This document shows positions 1-10,055 of a DNA stretch of 64,000 nt, one piece after another. The stretch lies in the NCBI RefSeq assembly GCF_015706575.1, contig NW_024037068.1, forward strand, positions 62,001-126,000. Direction: 5' to 3'. The DNA comes from Patiria miniata (taxonomy: Eukaryota; Echinodermata; Asteroidea; Valvatida; Asterinidae). The notes below the pieces were generated by a model. That model ran no database searches. It saw only the letters and a list, made by a program, of their open reading frames with translations, and was not told where the DNA came from. Both the position numbers and the translations under genes were made by a program. The first letter of the stretch is position 1; each line of letters begins with the position of its first letter.

Positions 1-594
1 TTTAATGTTTTTTTGGCACGCAAAATCACGGAGCATTTCACTGTATATTTATATAAATGTTTGACAATAAATAAAATCAATTTCAATTTCAGTCACTCTT
101 AAATCAAAGGTTAAAAACGTGGTTAATCAAGTTCATCTGGATACAACAGGGTGTAATAAGTACACAAGTGTGAATATTGCTTGAAATATGTATATTTTTC
201 ATTCTAAACAGGTTGACCCACAGCTAGATTTCTATTCCAATCAAATCATATTGCATCCGCCAATAAAACAAGGAGAAACCAGGTCAGATAGCTAGAGGTC
301 ACCTCAAACTTGTTTGTGGGGTCTGAATTCGTAACATGACTGTAAACTAAAAGGTGCAATACCGTTCTTTGGCACTATTGAGAATTTGGTTACAAAAAAA
401 TGGTGTTTTGATAAAGAAATGTGATAAATAACGGCAATTAAGATAAACGAAGTTCATTGTTCTCTCCAAGGGTATCACTACATCAAATATGATGTCATGG
501 TACAAAGAATTAAGTTTTAGACTTGGGTCATGAAAAAAGTGGTATTGGCAATTGTGTAAATCTTATTAATACTCATAGGTAGGCTTTGGTTTGA
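1..594. other. AT-rich non-coding DNA
   Basis: No reading frame, splice-linked exon or RNA gene can be supported here. The sequence is AT-rich with short homopolymers and leads into the diverged tandem repeat that follows. Confidence 0.5.
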
Positions 595-599
595 CAAAG

Positions 600-985
600 G
601 TCATGACCTCTCATAAGGTCACCAGAGGTTGAATATGAAATGACCTACATATGAAAATTCTCTTGATAGCATGAACACCTTTCATTTTACATGAATCATG
701 AAAAAAAGATGGGGTTTCAGAATAAATCTTACACATACATGTAGCTATTAACAGGTTTACAAAGGTCATTGACCGCTCAAAGGTCACCAGATGTCAGATT
801 TGAATTGTTCCCACATCTGATTATAATTTTCATTGTATGAAGACCTACATGTATGACATAGACTTTGGTCATAGGAAAGTGAAGTTTTGAATAACAAAAG
901 ATATGAATAGAGTATGTGAAGTTTATTGACCTCTCAAAGGTCACCAGAGGTCAAATATGAAATGCCTCCATATCTGAAAATTGTC
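600..985. repeat. Diverged tandem repeat carrying AGGTCA half-sites
   Basis: Three diverged units with a period of about 157-165 bp. Each has a TGACCT-like half-site, a 5-6 bp spacer, then AGGTCA-CCAG-AGGTCA or a close variant. The first AGGTCA copies start at 616, 781 and 938. The third unit (938-953) is a perfect direct repeat with a 4-base spacer, the DR4 layout used by some nuclear receptors. Whether this is a functional element or just a repeat family cannot be told from sequence. Confidence 0.6.
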
Positions 986-999
986 TTCGTGGCATGAAG

Positions 1000-1914
1000 A
1001 ACCAACTTGCGAAGTCTCATGCTTTTATCACAAATTGCACAATCCTTTGGCAATTGGCTATATGCTGCTCCACTGCAATCAGAAAGCTAGTCACTGCACT
1101 TTTTCCCAGTCAGTGCCCGCTGAGTAGAAAAAGGGGAAAAAAATCCGGTCTGCCAGTTTAAAGAACGATGAGCGCGGTATAGGCATCAGGAAATTAGAAC
1201 CTATACAGTAAGCTCTGTTGCCATGTGAGCAAGAAATCTGCCAGGACTTTGGAAAGCACGGGGAAAATATTTTTTAAAGTGTAATTGTGAACTGCATTGT
1301 TGTTGTTGGGATTTTCTTTGGGGGGGATCTTTTTTTTTTAACCTATGACACTCCAGGAGGAACCGTTTGAACCCTCAATTCTTATAAGTTTTTGTGAAAG
1401 TAAATTTATCTTCTTTTTACAGGGTGGAGAAAAGGGTGCAATGTCAGGGACAAACTTTCTTAAGGTTTAAGAGTATCAGATTCAATTTCAGTGGGGTTTT
1501 TTTTTTGGGGGGGGGTTGTTTGTGTTCTGTTCAGTGCCTGGTCTCTAATTTTAACGAGGAAGTAGACTAATGGATTTGATTTATATATCGGACATTTTAC
1601 GAATTGTTGAGAAACATTCACGTCAACAAACAATCAAATTGAATGCATCTCTAAACAAGCCTTGTGCACCAAAGAACAGAAAGGGAACAGAATTTAGGGA
1701 TGTAAAATCTAAATTGTACAGCTTTTTAGATTATTTTAAGACCACTTGTATTTTAAAGCTCTGGCAACAGAGCTTCTTCAAGTACAAGTCTCTTGGGTGT
1801 TGGTCGTTCGGTCCCCAAAAAAACTTACCGAAAACGAGCCCCCTAAGTGATCCATAAAACTGTCAGTACCAAATTACAATTGTCCAAAAAAGCAAACAAT
1901 ATAAATAAGGGAAT
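1000..1914. other. Non-coding DNA, nothing recognised
   Basis: Contains T-rich and G-rich homopolymers (around 1320-1340 and 1500-1517). A short open frame at 1570-1857 has no recognisable similarity and no exon signals, so no gene is called. Confidence 0.5.
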
Positions 1915-2270
1915 AAATGTATGCTCTGGAGGTTTTTATCTCTCTGTTTAAGACCGCTTAGAGTCTGGGTGCTGATAATTACCCGAGCCGGAGGCTCTAA
2001 GCGGTCTTAAACACAGTGATAAATACCGACCGAGCACACATTTATTCCCATTCACAAATACCTTTTCGGTAAAAAAAATCAAATAATTCGTTCAAAAAAT
2101 CCCAGTTTTGTTCGACAAGTTCACTTCATGCTTTTTGAAACATCCCTCTAGCAAAATAATGGAGTGTTCAGCTGGCGAGTAAGATGTAAACAACCTTTTA
2201 TGGAGATTGACGCGCGCGTAGCATGTTCTGCGCGATGTCGCGTGAGGTATTTATGAATGTTATATATATA
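1915..2270. repeat. Fold-back repeat family D, copy 1
   Basis: Inverted arms around 1945-1964 and 1994-2012 (core AGACCGCTTAGAG and its complement) enclose a short loop. The downstream part continues through a tract ending near 2235. Related copies lie at about 23735-24160 and 48405-48850. They share the arms, the CCCTCTAGC stretch and, in the first two, a GCGCGATGTC-like tail. Class not assigned. Confidence 0.6.
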
Positions 2271-3779
2271 TACAATAAACAATTCGTTGATTTGTTTATG
2301 AAAACTGTGTACATGGAGGGCAGAAAATGTAGTAAATGTAAAGGTCACGTGGTATGTAATCCACTTAGGGATTCTACACACCTCAGTGACTATACATCAC
2401 CCCTGCCTCTGGCCCTGTGTCAGTTTTACGAGTGGGTGAGGGATACAGTTGCATTATGAAGGTCACTTTAATTTTGCATTGTGATTTTAAACAAAATGGG
2501 AAAAATCACGACCAAGTGAGTAATTGTATAATTACGAGACTTTCACGGCAAGACGGCCCGAGCTTATCGTGCGTTCGCGCTTTCTTCCCTAAAGATCACA
2601 AAAGCCTATCCTTTCATACGTACTGTCACTGCTTGGAACCAATTGTATCCATCAATTTCAGGAAAAACCTTGTGCGTGAGCCACTTGGGAAATGGATGGC
2701 TGTTTCGAAGATCAGAATAAACATATCCAGTCGTGAGCTATTACCATTAGTACATACACAGCCAGATATCATAAAACACGTCCTTATCATCCCTTCCAGT
2801 CGCGCTGGTGATGTGAGGGTGATGTATAGTGCACATCACATGAGAAATATACAGCAATTTGTGGTAATCAGCTTTTGTGGCTGTCTGGTCGGTTGAATGT
2901 TGAGAGGATGTATCACGGCTGCACGTGTAGCAGCTAATGATAGGTTGGGGGTTGGGTAATTTGTCATTTCCTGGAAAAAAAGACACCCGAAAATTTGTGG
3001 TTCATAAAAATAGTTAAAAATTTGAAGGTTTTTTTCACGTGGAAAAAATACAGCTGTTTCGGCTTTTTGAAATGACTCTGTAACATGTGAGGACAGTCAC
3101 GACGTCACTCAATTTCATGTATAACACATAGTCGCAGTTTCAGAACATATTATGTGCCAAAAAAGAAAATTTGAATTTTTTTTTTTGTACACGTGTGATG
3201 CAGAGGGTGTCAGTTCGTGGTGTCGGTGACGATAAGTAACAACAAAAACGGACCTTTAAATTTCTGGGTATACGCCTTAAAAATTCCCCTTTGAAAAATA
3301 CCCCTTTAATGTCATGTCAAATGACGTGATGAAGTGTATTCATGACGTCACTTCAATGTTCACCCACAACACATCCCAGTCTTAGCACATATTAAATGAC
3401 CAAAATACACCTAATTGTTCTCTCTCTCTCTCTATAGGCCTAAGCAAAATGTCCATTTAATGTGACGCAACATGACATGTTTTGATATCATCATGAAGTC
3501 ACTTAATGTTCTTCTTAATCTTAATTTTCTTAATCGAGGTTGTCCTCGATTTGGTTCCTGTCCACAATTCATTGCTGATGTTGCACGTGTGTGTCCTCGA
3601 TTTACACCCATCAACACACGCTGATTGCGTGTAAGAAATAATAACAAAACAATCTGCGCGCGTTTTTTAAGAATAAAAAACTACCCAAATGGGTAGAAGC
3701 CAATCACAGCGAAAATTAATTCCCATCGACTGTGTACAAACGTGGAACAAACCAGCGCGTACGCTTGGCAGATTGACTA
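2271..3779. other. Non-coding DNA with diverged short repeats
   Basis: Holds a loosely repeated motif with GACGTCACT-like cores near 3100, 3345 and 3497, and a TC microsatellite at 3420-3434. The longest open frame (2417-2896) is not recognisable and has no coding signature. No gene is supported. Confidence 0.45.
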
Positions 3780-4322
3780 CAACTTCGTGCCCCGTGGGTA
3801 CGATCTTGCAGCGCCATGTTGTTTCCCATCATGCCTTGCGCGATCGTAACCCCTGGAATTGTGTAATTTAAATGTACCAAATACGGTACATTATAATTAG
3901 GGCTGCAGTTTATCCGTTTTACGTGCCGACGCCATCTTAAAAATGTTAAAAGTTGTGATTTTGAAGAATTAATCCTCAAACACAACGTTTGGACGTTGTG
4001 TAATTAGCAAAGATTTGTATTAAATGTACGAACCCCTTTCGTGCCTTTACAACCACAGATCATACAGGGTGTATTTTTTAGCGAAAAACGCGGCTGACAT
4101 AATCCATATCGTACAGGCTTCGACTTTTGAATCATAATTTTTTTTTCGTACGTGACGTTACGTGCAAAGCTAAGCGCGCGAGCGCATTATGGGCGCGCCC
4201 GGCGTACAATCTTCGAAATGCCCGCGCAGTACGCTGTGAATAGCCATTCAGTGTCATTTACGTCATCATCACAGCCAGGGGTTAGTGTAAGGAACGAGCA
4301 CGCGCCCCTGGAGTCGAGGCTG
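3780..4322. mobile_element. Non-autonomous DNA element family 1, copy A
   Basis: Closely matches the copy at 17362-17892 over its whole length. It starts CAACTTCGTGCCCC and ends GAGTCGAGGCTG, giving imperfect terminal inverted repeats of the form CA(A/G)CCTCG. No transposase frame is present. It is uninterrupted at the two places where the neighbouring copy B carries insertions, so it serves as the empty-site reference. Its right end joins directly to copy B. Confidence 0.75.
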
Positions 4323-5015
4323 TGCCTTGCGAGATCGTAACCCTGGAATTGTGTAATTTAAATATACCAAAATACGGTACATTATAATTAGGGCTGCAGT
4401 TTATCCATTTTACGTACCGACGCCTTCTTTAAAATGTTAAAAGTTGTGATTTTGAAGAATTAATCCTTTCAAACACAGCGTTTGGACGAAGATTTGAATC
4501 AAATGTACGTACCCCTTTCGTGCCTTTACAACCACAGATACAGGGTGTATTTTTTAGCGAAAATCGCGGCTGACATAATCCATATCGTACAGGCTTCGCG
4601 ACTTTTGAATCATATTTTTTCTTTCGTACGTGACGTTACGTGCAAAGCTTTCGAGCGCGAGCGCATTATGGGCGCGCCTAGCCAGTGGCAGAGCCACGAA
4701 GCCTTTTACAACTTGATTTTGTTGAATTATTCATAGTTTTTATGCAAATAAGAAGCGTGCTGAAGGTTAACCAATCACAACGCGAATTTTGCCTAGTCGC
4801 TTCCATTTTTAAGAGAAGGGTGAGTAAGGAAAACGTAAGAGCAAATAACTGTAAGTTCAGATGAAAAATAAATTCACACCCTCAAATAAATACCTTTATA
4901 AGTAAAGTTAAAATCAGATTATGTAAGAACAATTAACGGTCACGATCTCGTGGAAAACTAGACTCGCATTTTTTGTTTTTAAATTTTGGCAAGCATCCGG
5001 GCGCCTTTTTTTTTT

Positions 5016-5375
5016 CCTAGGAGGGTTAGGGGCAATGTCATGAATAGTTCAGTTTTTCCTTTGAATCATTGCAAGACTTGGGTTCTCGTTCTATTTTCCC
5101 CTTAATTTAAAATTATCTCAGTGATAAATTTGGAGAAGAAAAATAGCTGATGAAAATGAGCATCGACGACGTGGATTCGAACCAGGGATCTTTGTATCCA
5201 TAGCTCATCTCGATATCCACTAGGCTACTGCGTGGTAGCTCGACGACAACCGTTCTTTAAAATGCTTTAATGTATTGTAACTAGTTGAGTAACTAACAAC
5301 AACGCTGTTGATGTCATTGTCCGTTCTCATGGATAAACATGAATTATTCATGACATTGCCCCTAACCCTCCTAGG
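5016..5375. repeat. 31-bp perfect inverted repeat inside insertion X
   Basis: Bases 5016-5046 and 5345-5375 are perfect inverted copies. The arms contain GGGTTAGGG. Outside them lie poly-T on the left and poly-A on the right, with a less exact inverted match to about 4990 and 5400. This looks like a second fold-back element nested inside X. Confidence 0.7.
5160..5246 (-). repeat. tRNA-like sequence (SINE-type or tRNA pseudogene)
   Basis: On the minus strand an A-box-like TAGCCTAGTGG is followed about 40 bases later by a perfect B box GGTTCGAATCC. The acceptor-stem arms do not pair convincingly, so it is treated as a tRNA-derived repeat rather than a functional tRNA gene. Confidence 0.5.
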
Positions 5376-5699
5376 AATAAAAAAATACGCGTCCGGGTAG
5401 TAGCCACGCACGCACAAACAGGCTGATGATTGGTTGGAATTTTGCTACCCTTTTGGGGTAGCAAAAATCGAGATTATAAAGAAAAGCATAAGAAGTTGCA
5501 AAAGGCCCTCGTGGCTTTGCCACTCGCATGTGTGGTCTCCATCTCCAGTCGCTTCGCGTTTTCGCCGCTTTGAATGCGGGCATGTCTTAACATGGCCTTG
5601 GTGAAAGGCTAGGGCGCGCCCGGCGTGCAATCTTCGAAATGCCCGCGCAGTACGCTGTGAATAGCCATTCAGTATCATTTACGTCATCATCACAGCCAG

Positions 5700-6211
5700 C
5701 AACCTCGTCCCCAGGGTGTCGAGCAGTACGCGCCCACCACTACCTGCTCTCTCACCCTGGTATTGGATCATTTGCATGTGCAAGATTTTTGCACACGTAT
5801 GCAAATGAGGAACAGTCTGGTGCCTGGATATGCGTTACACATTAGCGTTTGTTTTTGTATGCGGTGTCTAGGGTAAAAACAGAGTCAATTCGTAGCAGCG
5901 CGAGCACGGCGTGAGTTACGAAAACACGATTTTTGAAATCAAACTGTTACGATCTTATCAGACAACATGCAGTATCATATTTCATATTAATATGAGCAAA
6001 TTGGAAAAGAAATTAGTATTTTCGAGAAGGCGTGGACGAATGATTGCGAAAACACGTACTGCACGTTGTGAATAATAGCACCAAGTACACGATAAAAATC
6101 CATTACTAGCCAATTGCGGTATCCAATCAGGATACAGGAAGAAAGGTTCCTATCCAGGGTTTACTATTGGAAACGCGGTTGGAAATATGGTAAGCACTGG
6201 GGACGAGGTTG
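5700..6211. mobile_element. Insertion Y, 512 bp, 9-bp target duplication CACAGCCAG
   Basis: Has a perfect 15-bp terminal inverted repeat, CAACCTCGTCCCCAG. It is flanked at 5691-5699 and 6212-6220 by CACAGCCAG, which occurs once at the matching place in copy A (about 4269-4278). It encodes no protein and was probably mobilised in trans. The start CAACCTCGT resembles the ends of its host family 1, so the two may have used related transposases. Confidence 0.8.
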
Positions 6212-6341
6212 CACAGCCAGGGGTTAGTGTAAGGAACGAGCACGCGCAATGGCTGGTCTCGAAAGGGAGTGGTGCGCTCGCCGTTTGACGCAGATACGAA
6301 AGTGAGGAACTGCTGGCTGCTGGCTGACTTACCCGCGCAAA

Positions 6342-6528
6342 ATGTTGGTGTTAGTTTTGGCTTTTGGGTTTGTTAGTACCCTCTCTTTGCTACCCGTACG
6401 AGGGAAGATGTGTAGCGCCATGATCAAGGCTGCACCCGGTGATGATCTGACCGCGCTTCGTGAGAAGGCTTTCGCGGCTTTCAGAACCGAGTGCCGTGGT
6501 AAACAAGGCAATCTCAACGACACCAAAT
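6342..6528 (+). CDS. Secreted protein, exon 1
   Basis: ATG at 6342 opens 62 codons plus one base, ending at a good donor (AAAT|GTAAGT). Residues 1-20 are strongly hydrophobic, as expected for a signal peptide. Cys follows at residues 24 and 51. Confidence 0.5.
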
Positions 6529-8030
6529 GTAAGTGATTCTACTCCATGAAAATCAGTTATAAGCAAGACTATAGTATATTATCTTACGGGAAAAAATCAC
6601 AACTGTGGCGGGTGGCTTAATAAAATGAGAAGCATAACGCGCACTAAAAAAAAGAAGAAATTTACGAGACGAATCAACTGCACTGTAATTAGTTCATTTG
6701 TTAGCAAAAATATACGTGTACAATGATTTGTTTGCAAGCGTTCTTAGAAACCTATGCAAATTAGCAGAGGAAGTAATTACCACATTTAGTTTCGTTTTCA
6801 TATAGTAACACGGGGCTTCATCTAATGGAGAACACATTTTTAAAGGACCATGTAATGGAGTTTTTCCCGTGATACGAATTTCTTGAAATGCTACTTGCTC
6901 TCACTTCTCTTTTTTTTTCAAGTGTCTGTACAGGATAAGTTATAAAAACGCACCCCAAATGGCAGAACCAATTTTTTGAATGTCATGTTGCCGACGCGCA
7001 TGGCTACGGCGACGCGCGCGCATATCAGAAACCGGAGCCTTTTGGGGGGGGGGGGGCCTACAGGGGAAAACTCAAGAATTGTTTCTATACTGTATAACAA
7101 AATGAGAAGCATGAAGCGCACTGAACAGAAAAGGGTGTTTTTTTTCATGAGAAGTAAAGTATCAATGTAAGAATTGCACTATAAATGCATTTGTTAGCAA
7201 AAGTTTGATTTCTAAAATGACTATTTTCTAGCGTTATACGAAACGTGTGCAATTAGAATGCGAAGTTAGTTTTAGCCTTTAAATCATAATATTTCACATG
7301 GGGCTTTATGTAATCAAGAATAGGTCCACATGACAATGAATGTAATCAAGAATAGGATCCTTTAAAGAACCATGCAATTGAGTTTTTGCGTGATTCAAAT
7401 TTCTTGAAATGCAAATGGTTTTCTCAATTTCCTTTTTTTAGTTTTACTATCGCCACTTCAAAAATGCTTTAAGACCTTTTGGGTTTTGTTTTACGCTTTT
7501 GGTCTTTTTTTTAGAGAAGTTATCACAGTATCAAGATAAAGGGGCTCTATTTTTGGGTAATGTTCCTGTTTTTAACATGCGTTCTTTCGATTGATGCACA
7601 GGGGAATGTGCAAGAGTATAAATGTCTCTTTCACCAATAATTATAAAACTGTTCAGAGGATTTACCTTTCAAACAGCGTCCTCAAGTGGCAGAAAACACC
7701 ACGATATAATGGTTCTTATACAAACAGTGATAGTTCTATATAGAAGCCCAAGTAATTACCCTGTGTCATATTAATGTGTAGCATAAATCTTCTTATTAAC
7801 ACATATCCTATAGCCTAATGAATATCTTTATGTATTATCTGTTTATTTATGACCTGGGGTTCACATAGCTTGCTCGTTCACTTTGGAGCCGTCCGACCCT
7901 CCAGTTGCCACGTTCATCTTGCAGCCGCTGAGGGCGCCTTTCCTGTTGGACTTCGATGTAAAGACCCACCGCGATGCCATAATAGTCCTGGCGGAGGAAA
8001 AGACAGAAGCGTCCGTCTTTGCCTGGATCA
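6342..8030 (+). CDS. Secreted protein, 5' two exons only (3' part missing at scaffold gap)
   Basis: Gene model from two phase-compatible exons, 6342-6528 and 7869-8030, joined across a 1340-bp intron in which I see no other coding sequence. The product begins with a hydrophobic signal peptide (about residues 1-20) followed by a Cys-containing region, so it is probably secreted or luminal. The second exon encodes an F-x-F-D-V-K-x-x-x-D-A-I-I-V-L pattern. This weakly recalls the start of the farnesoic acid O-methyltransferase-like domain found in many marine invertebrate proteins, but I do not recognise it with certainty. The next intron begins at 8031 and runs into the 500-N gap. The start codon lies only about 95 bp from the broken transposon copy B, so promoter and 5' UTR may include transposon DNA. 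Confidence 0.5.
7869..8030 (+). CDS. Secreted protein, exon 2
   Basis: Acceptor ...ACATAG|C and donor ATCA|GTGAGT bound a 162-base exon with phase 1 at both ends, matching exon 1. It stays open in the joined frame for 54 codons. Confidence 0.45.
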
Positions 8031-8091
8031 GTGAGTGTCATTGATTTATTGTTTAGTCACTTAATGTTGTTCTCTTTTTTTAAATGTACCA

Positions 8092-8591
8092 NNNNNNNNN
8101 NNNNNNNNNNNNNNNNNNNNNNNNNNNNNNNNNNNNNNNNNNNNNNNNNNNNNNNNNNNNNNNNNNNNNNNNNNNNNNNNNNNNNNNNNNNNNNNNNNNN
8201 NNNNNNNNNNNNNNNNNNNNNNNNNNNNNNNNNNNNNNNNNNNNNNNNNNNNNNNNNNNNNNNNNNNNNNNNNNNNNNNNNNNNNNNNNNNNNNNNNNNN
8301 NNNNNNNNNNNNNNNNNNNNNNNNNNNNNNNNNNNNNNNNNNNNNNNNNNNNNNNNNNNNNNNNNNNNNNNNNNNNNNNNNNNNNNNNNNNNNNNNNNNN
8401 NNNNNNNNNNNNNNNNNNNNNNNNNNNNNNNNNNNNNNNNNNNNNNNNNNNNNNNNNNNNNNNNNNNNNNNNNNNNNNNNNNNNNNNNNNNNNNNNNNNN
8501 NNNNNNNNNNNNNNNNNNNNNNNNNNNNNNNNNNNNNNNNNNNNNNNNNNNNNNNNNNNNNNNNNNNNNNNNNNNNNNNNNNNNNNNNNNN
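8092..8591. other. Assembly gap, exactly 500 N
   Basis: A 500-base run of N, the same length as the gap at 36221-36720, so a scaffolding placeholder. The missing 3' exons of the secreted-protein gene may lie here. Confidence 0.95.
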
Positions 8592-9229
8592 CCTCTCCCT
8601 TTAAAGGTCTCCCTCAGGCATGATGAACAAAATATCAGAGACAATAAATAATTCTAAAACTCACCAGGAGCGAAACGATGAAACATTTCAATCACAAATA
8701 GATTGCAATGAATCCTGAGAAAACCTAACATCATCTATCAAAGTAAATGTGCCGATGCAAGGAGCTCAGTTACCTACCGTACTAAATTTGGCTAAGCTCG
8801 GTGTTTTGATCAGCGAAAACTGGTTTACCGGCCAAAAACGCTAGTAGGTAATGTACATGGCTTAAAACGAATGGTTATTGGGTAAGCTTTGCTTTATGCA
8901 AGATACGCGTCCTTGGAATTATAATTTCGCCATAAAATTTGGCAAAAGACGCATCCGTCAAGATTTATATACACTTTCCCATTTGTTCTGTTTGTAAACA
9001 AACTTCTTAGTCATCCTACATACGGTAAACTCTCCCTTATAATGAACAATATGAAACATGACTAATTTGTCTCGCAATTCAAAGTAATAACATTCAGTTA
9101 TTTCGTCTATTGCATGTTTTATCCAAACCAACCGCTCACAGTCTATTTCCAAAGTAATATAACATAAATCATAGCGCAAGGAATGCATAAATATAAAGCA
9201 AAGATACCATATTTACATTTCGATCCGCG
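8592..9229. other. Intergenic DNA upstream of SoxE
   Basis: No gene seen. A weak inverted pair with cores TTACCTAC (about 8770) and GTAGGTAA (about 8844) suggests a small fold-back repeat. The open frame at 8958-9188 is unrecognisable. Confidence 0.4.
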
Positions 9230-9681
9230 ATGATCACGTATACGCTCTCAAGGCAAAGTAGTCCGTGATCGCTATCAGTGCAATACGTGTGAATGGGAAT
9301 CACTGCGGAGAAAACAACTAGCCAATCAGCGAGCGCGTGTCAGCCAGTGGCCAATCACGACACGCACCAGTCACGATGGGTGTAAAAGTGCGCACCCACC
9401 CAGCCAGGCGCGGAAGGAGCACAAGCACGATCGAATTATAACGCTGCAAGTCTTGTTTCCTTAATTATATGTCAATAAACGATCCAACAATACACGTACG
9501 GCGAGTACACGGGCAGCGTGGAGGAGCGGTGGTGACTAACCCAAACACGGTCGGCCGGATAAAAGCACTGAGCACCCTTGAAATGAGTCATTACAAGTCT
9601 CGTTAAGCCACGGAGTACATTGGACTGTCAGCTAGTATACATACACTTATCTGAATCTTCCTTACCAGTGCAGGCGGTTCG
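9230..9681 (+). promoter_or_regulatory. Probable SoxE promoter and 5' UTR
   Basis: The region is more GC-rich than its surroundings. It has two CCAAT boxes at 9322-9326 and 9351-9355 and a TATA-like GATAAAAG at about 9558-9565. Transcription could start near 9590, giving a short 5' UTR before the ATG at 9682. Placement is inferred from motif order alone. Confidence 0.4.
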
Positions 9682-10055
9682 ATGCCGAAAATGAGTGTGC
9701 AGATTACGGAGATGGAGAGGCCTCTATCCAGGGGAAGCGACGGTCCGGTTAGCCCCGGGTGTAGCGAGTCCGGCTCAGAGTCCGACACGGGCGAACTGCG
9801 GCGAGGCCCCGGCCACCTTGGACCCGAGTTCCCCCCGTCTATTCGCGACGCCGTGTCCCGTGTGCTGCAGGGCTACGACTGGTCGCTTGTGCCCATGCCC
9901 ACGCGTGTTGCCGGTAACCCTAACGCCAAGCCGCACATCAAGCGACCCATGAATGCCTTCATGGTGTGGGCACAGGCAGCGAGGAAAAAGCTAGCAGATC
10001 AGCACCCTCACCTGCACAACGCCGAACTCAGCAAGACGCTTGGCAGACTGTGGAA
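9682..10055 (+). CDS. soxE: SoxE exon 1
   Basis: 124 codons plus two bases, from ATG to donor TGGAA|GTGAGT. It encodes the N terminus, the dimerisation domain and the first half of the HMG box up to L-G-R-L-W-K, the position where SoxE genes are classically interrupted. Confidence 0.93.

Larger units (their letters stand above)
4679..5611. mobile_element. Insertion X, 933 bp, 9-bp target duplication GGGCGCGCC
   Basis: Starts TAGCC and ends GGCTA, and is flanked at 4670-4678 and 5612-5620 by GGGCGCGCC. Copy A has a single GGGCGCGCC at the same place, so the duplication was created by insertion. Subterminal regions around 4685-4715 and 5490-5525 are also inverted. A 9-bp duplication fits Mutator-like elements best; no transposase is present. 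The interior contains further inverted repeats and a tRNA-like stretch. Confidence 0.75.
4323..6247. mobile_element. Non-autonomous DNA element family 1, copy B (broken by two insertions)
   Basis: The pieces 4323-4678, 5612-5699 and 6212-6247 line up in order with copy A. The left end is missing: it begins at the internal motif TGCCTTGCG. The right terminus is lost after GAGCACGCGC. Two foreign elements (4679-5611 and 5700-6211) interrupt it, each flanked by a 9-bp duplication of copy B sequence. Confidence 0.75.

Noticed and set aside
2417..2896. 159-codon open frame on the plus strand
   Set aside because: No recognisable domain, no exon borders, and composition like the surrounding non-coding DNA.
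5160..5246. Functional tRNA gene on the minus strand
   Set aside because: A and B boxes are present but the acceptor arms do not pair; better explained as a tRNA-derived repeat.
8019..8651. Open frames spanning the first N gap
   Set aside because: They exist only because N is read as an unknown residue.
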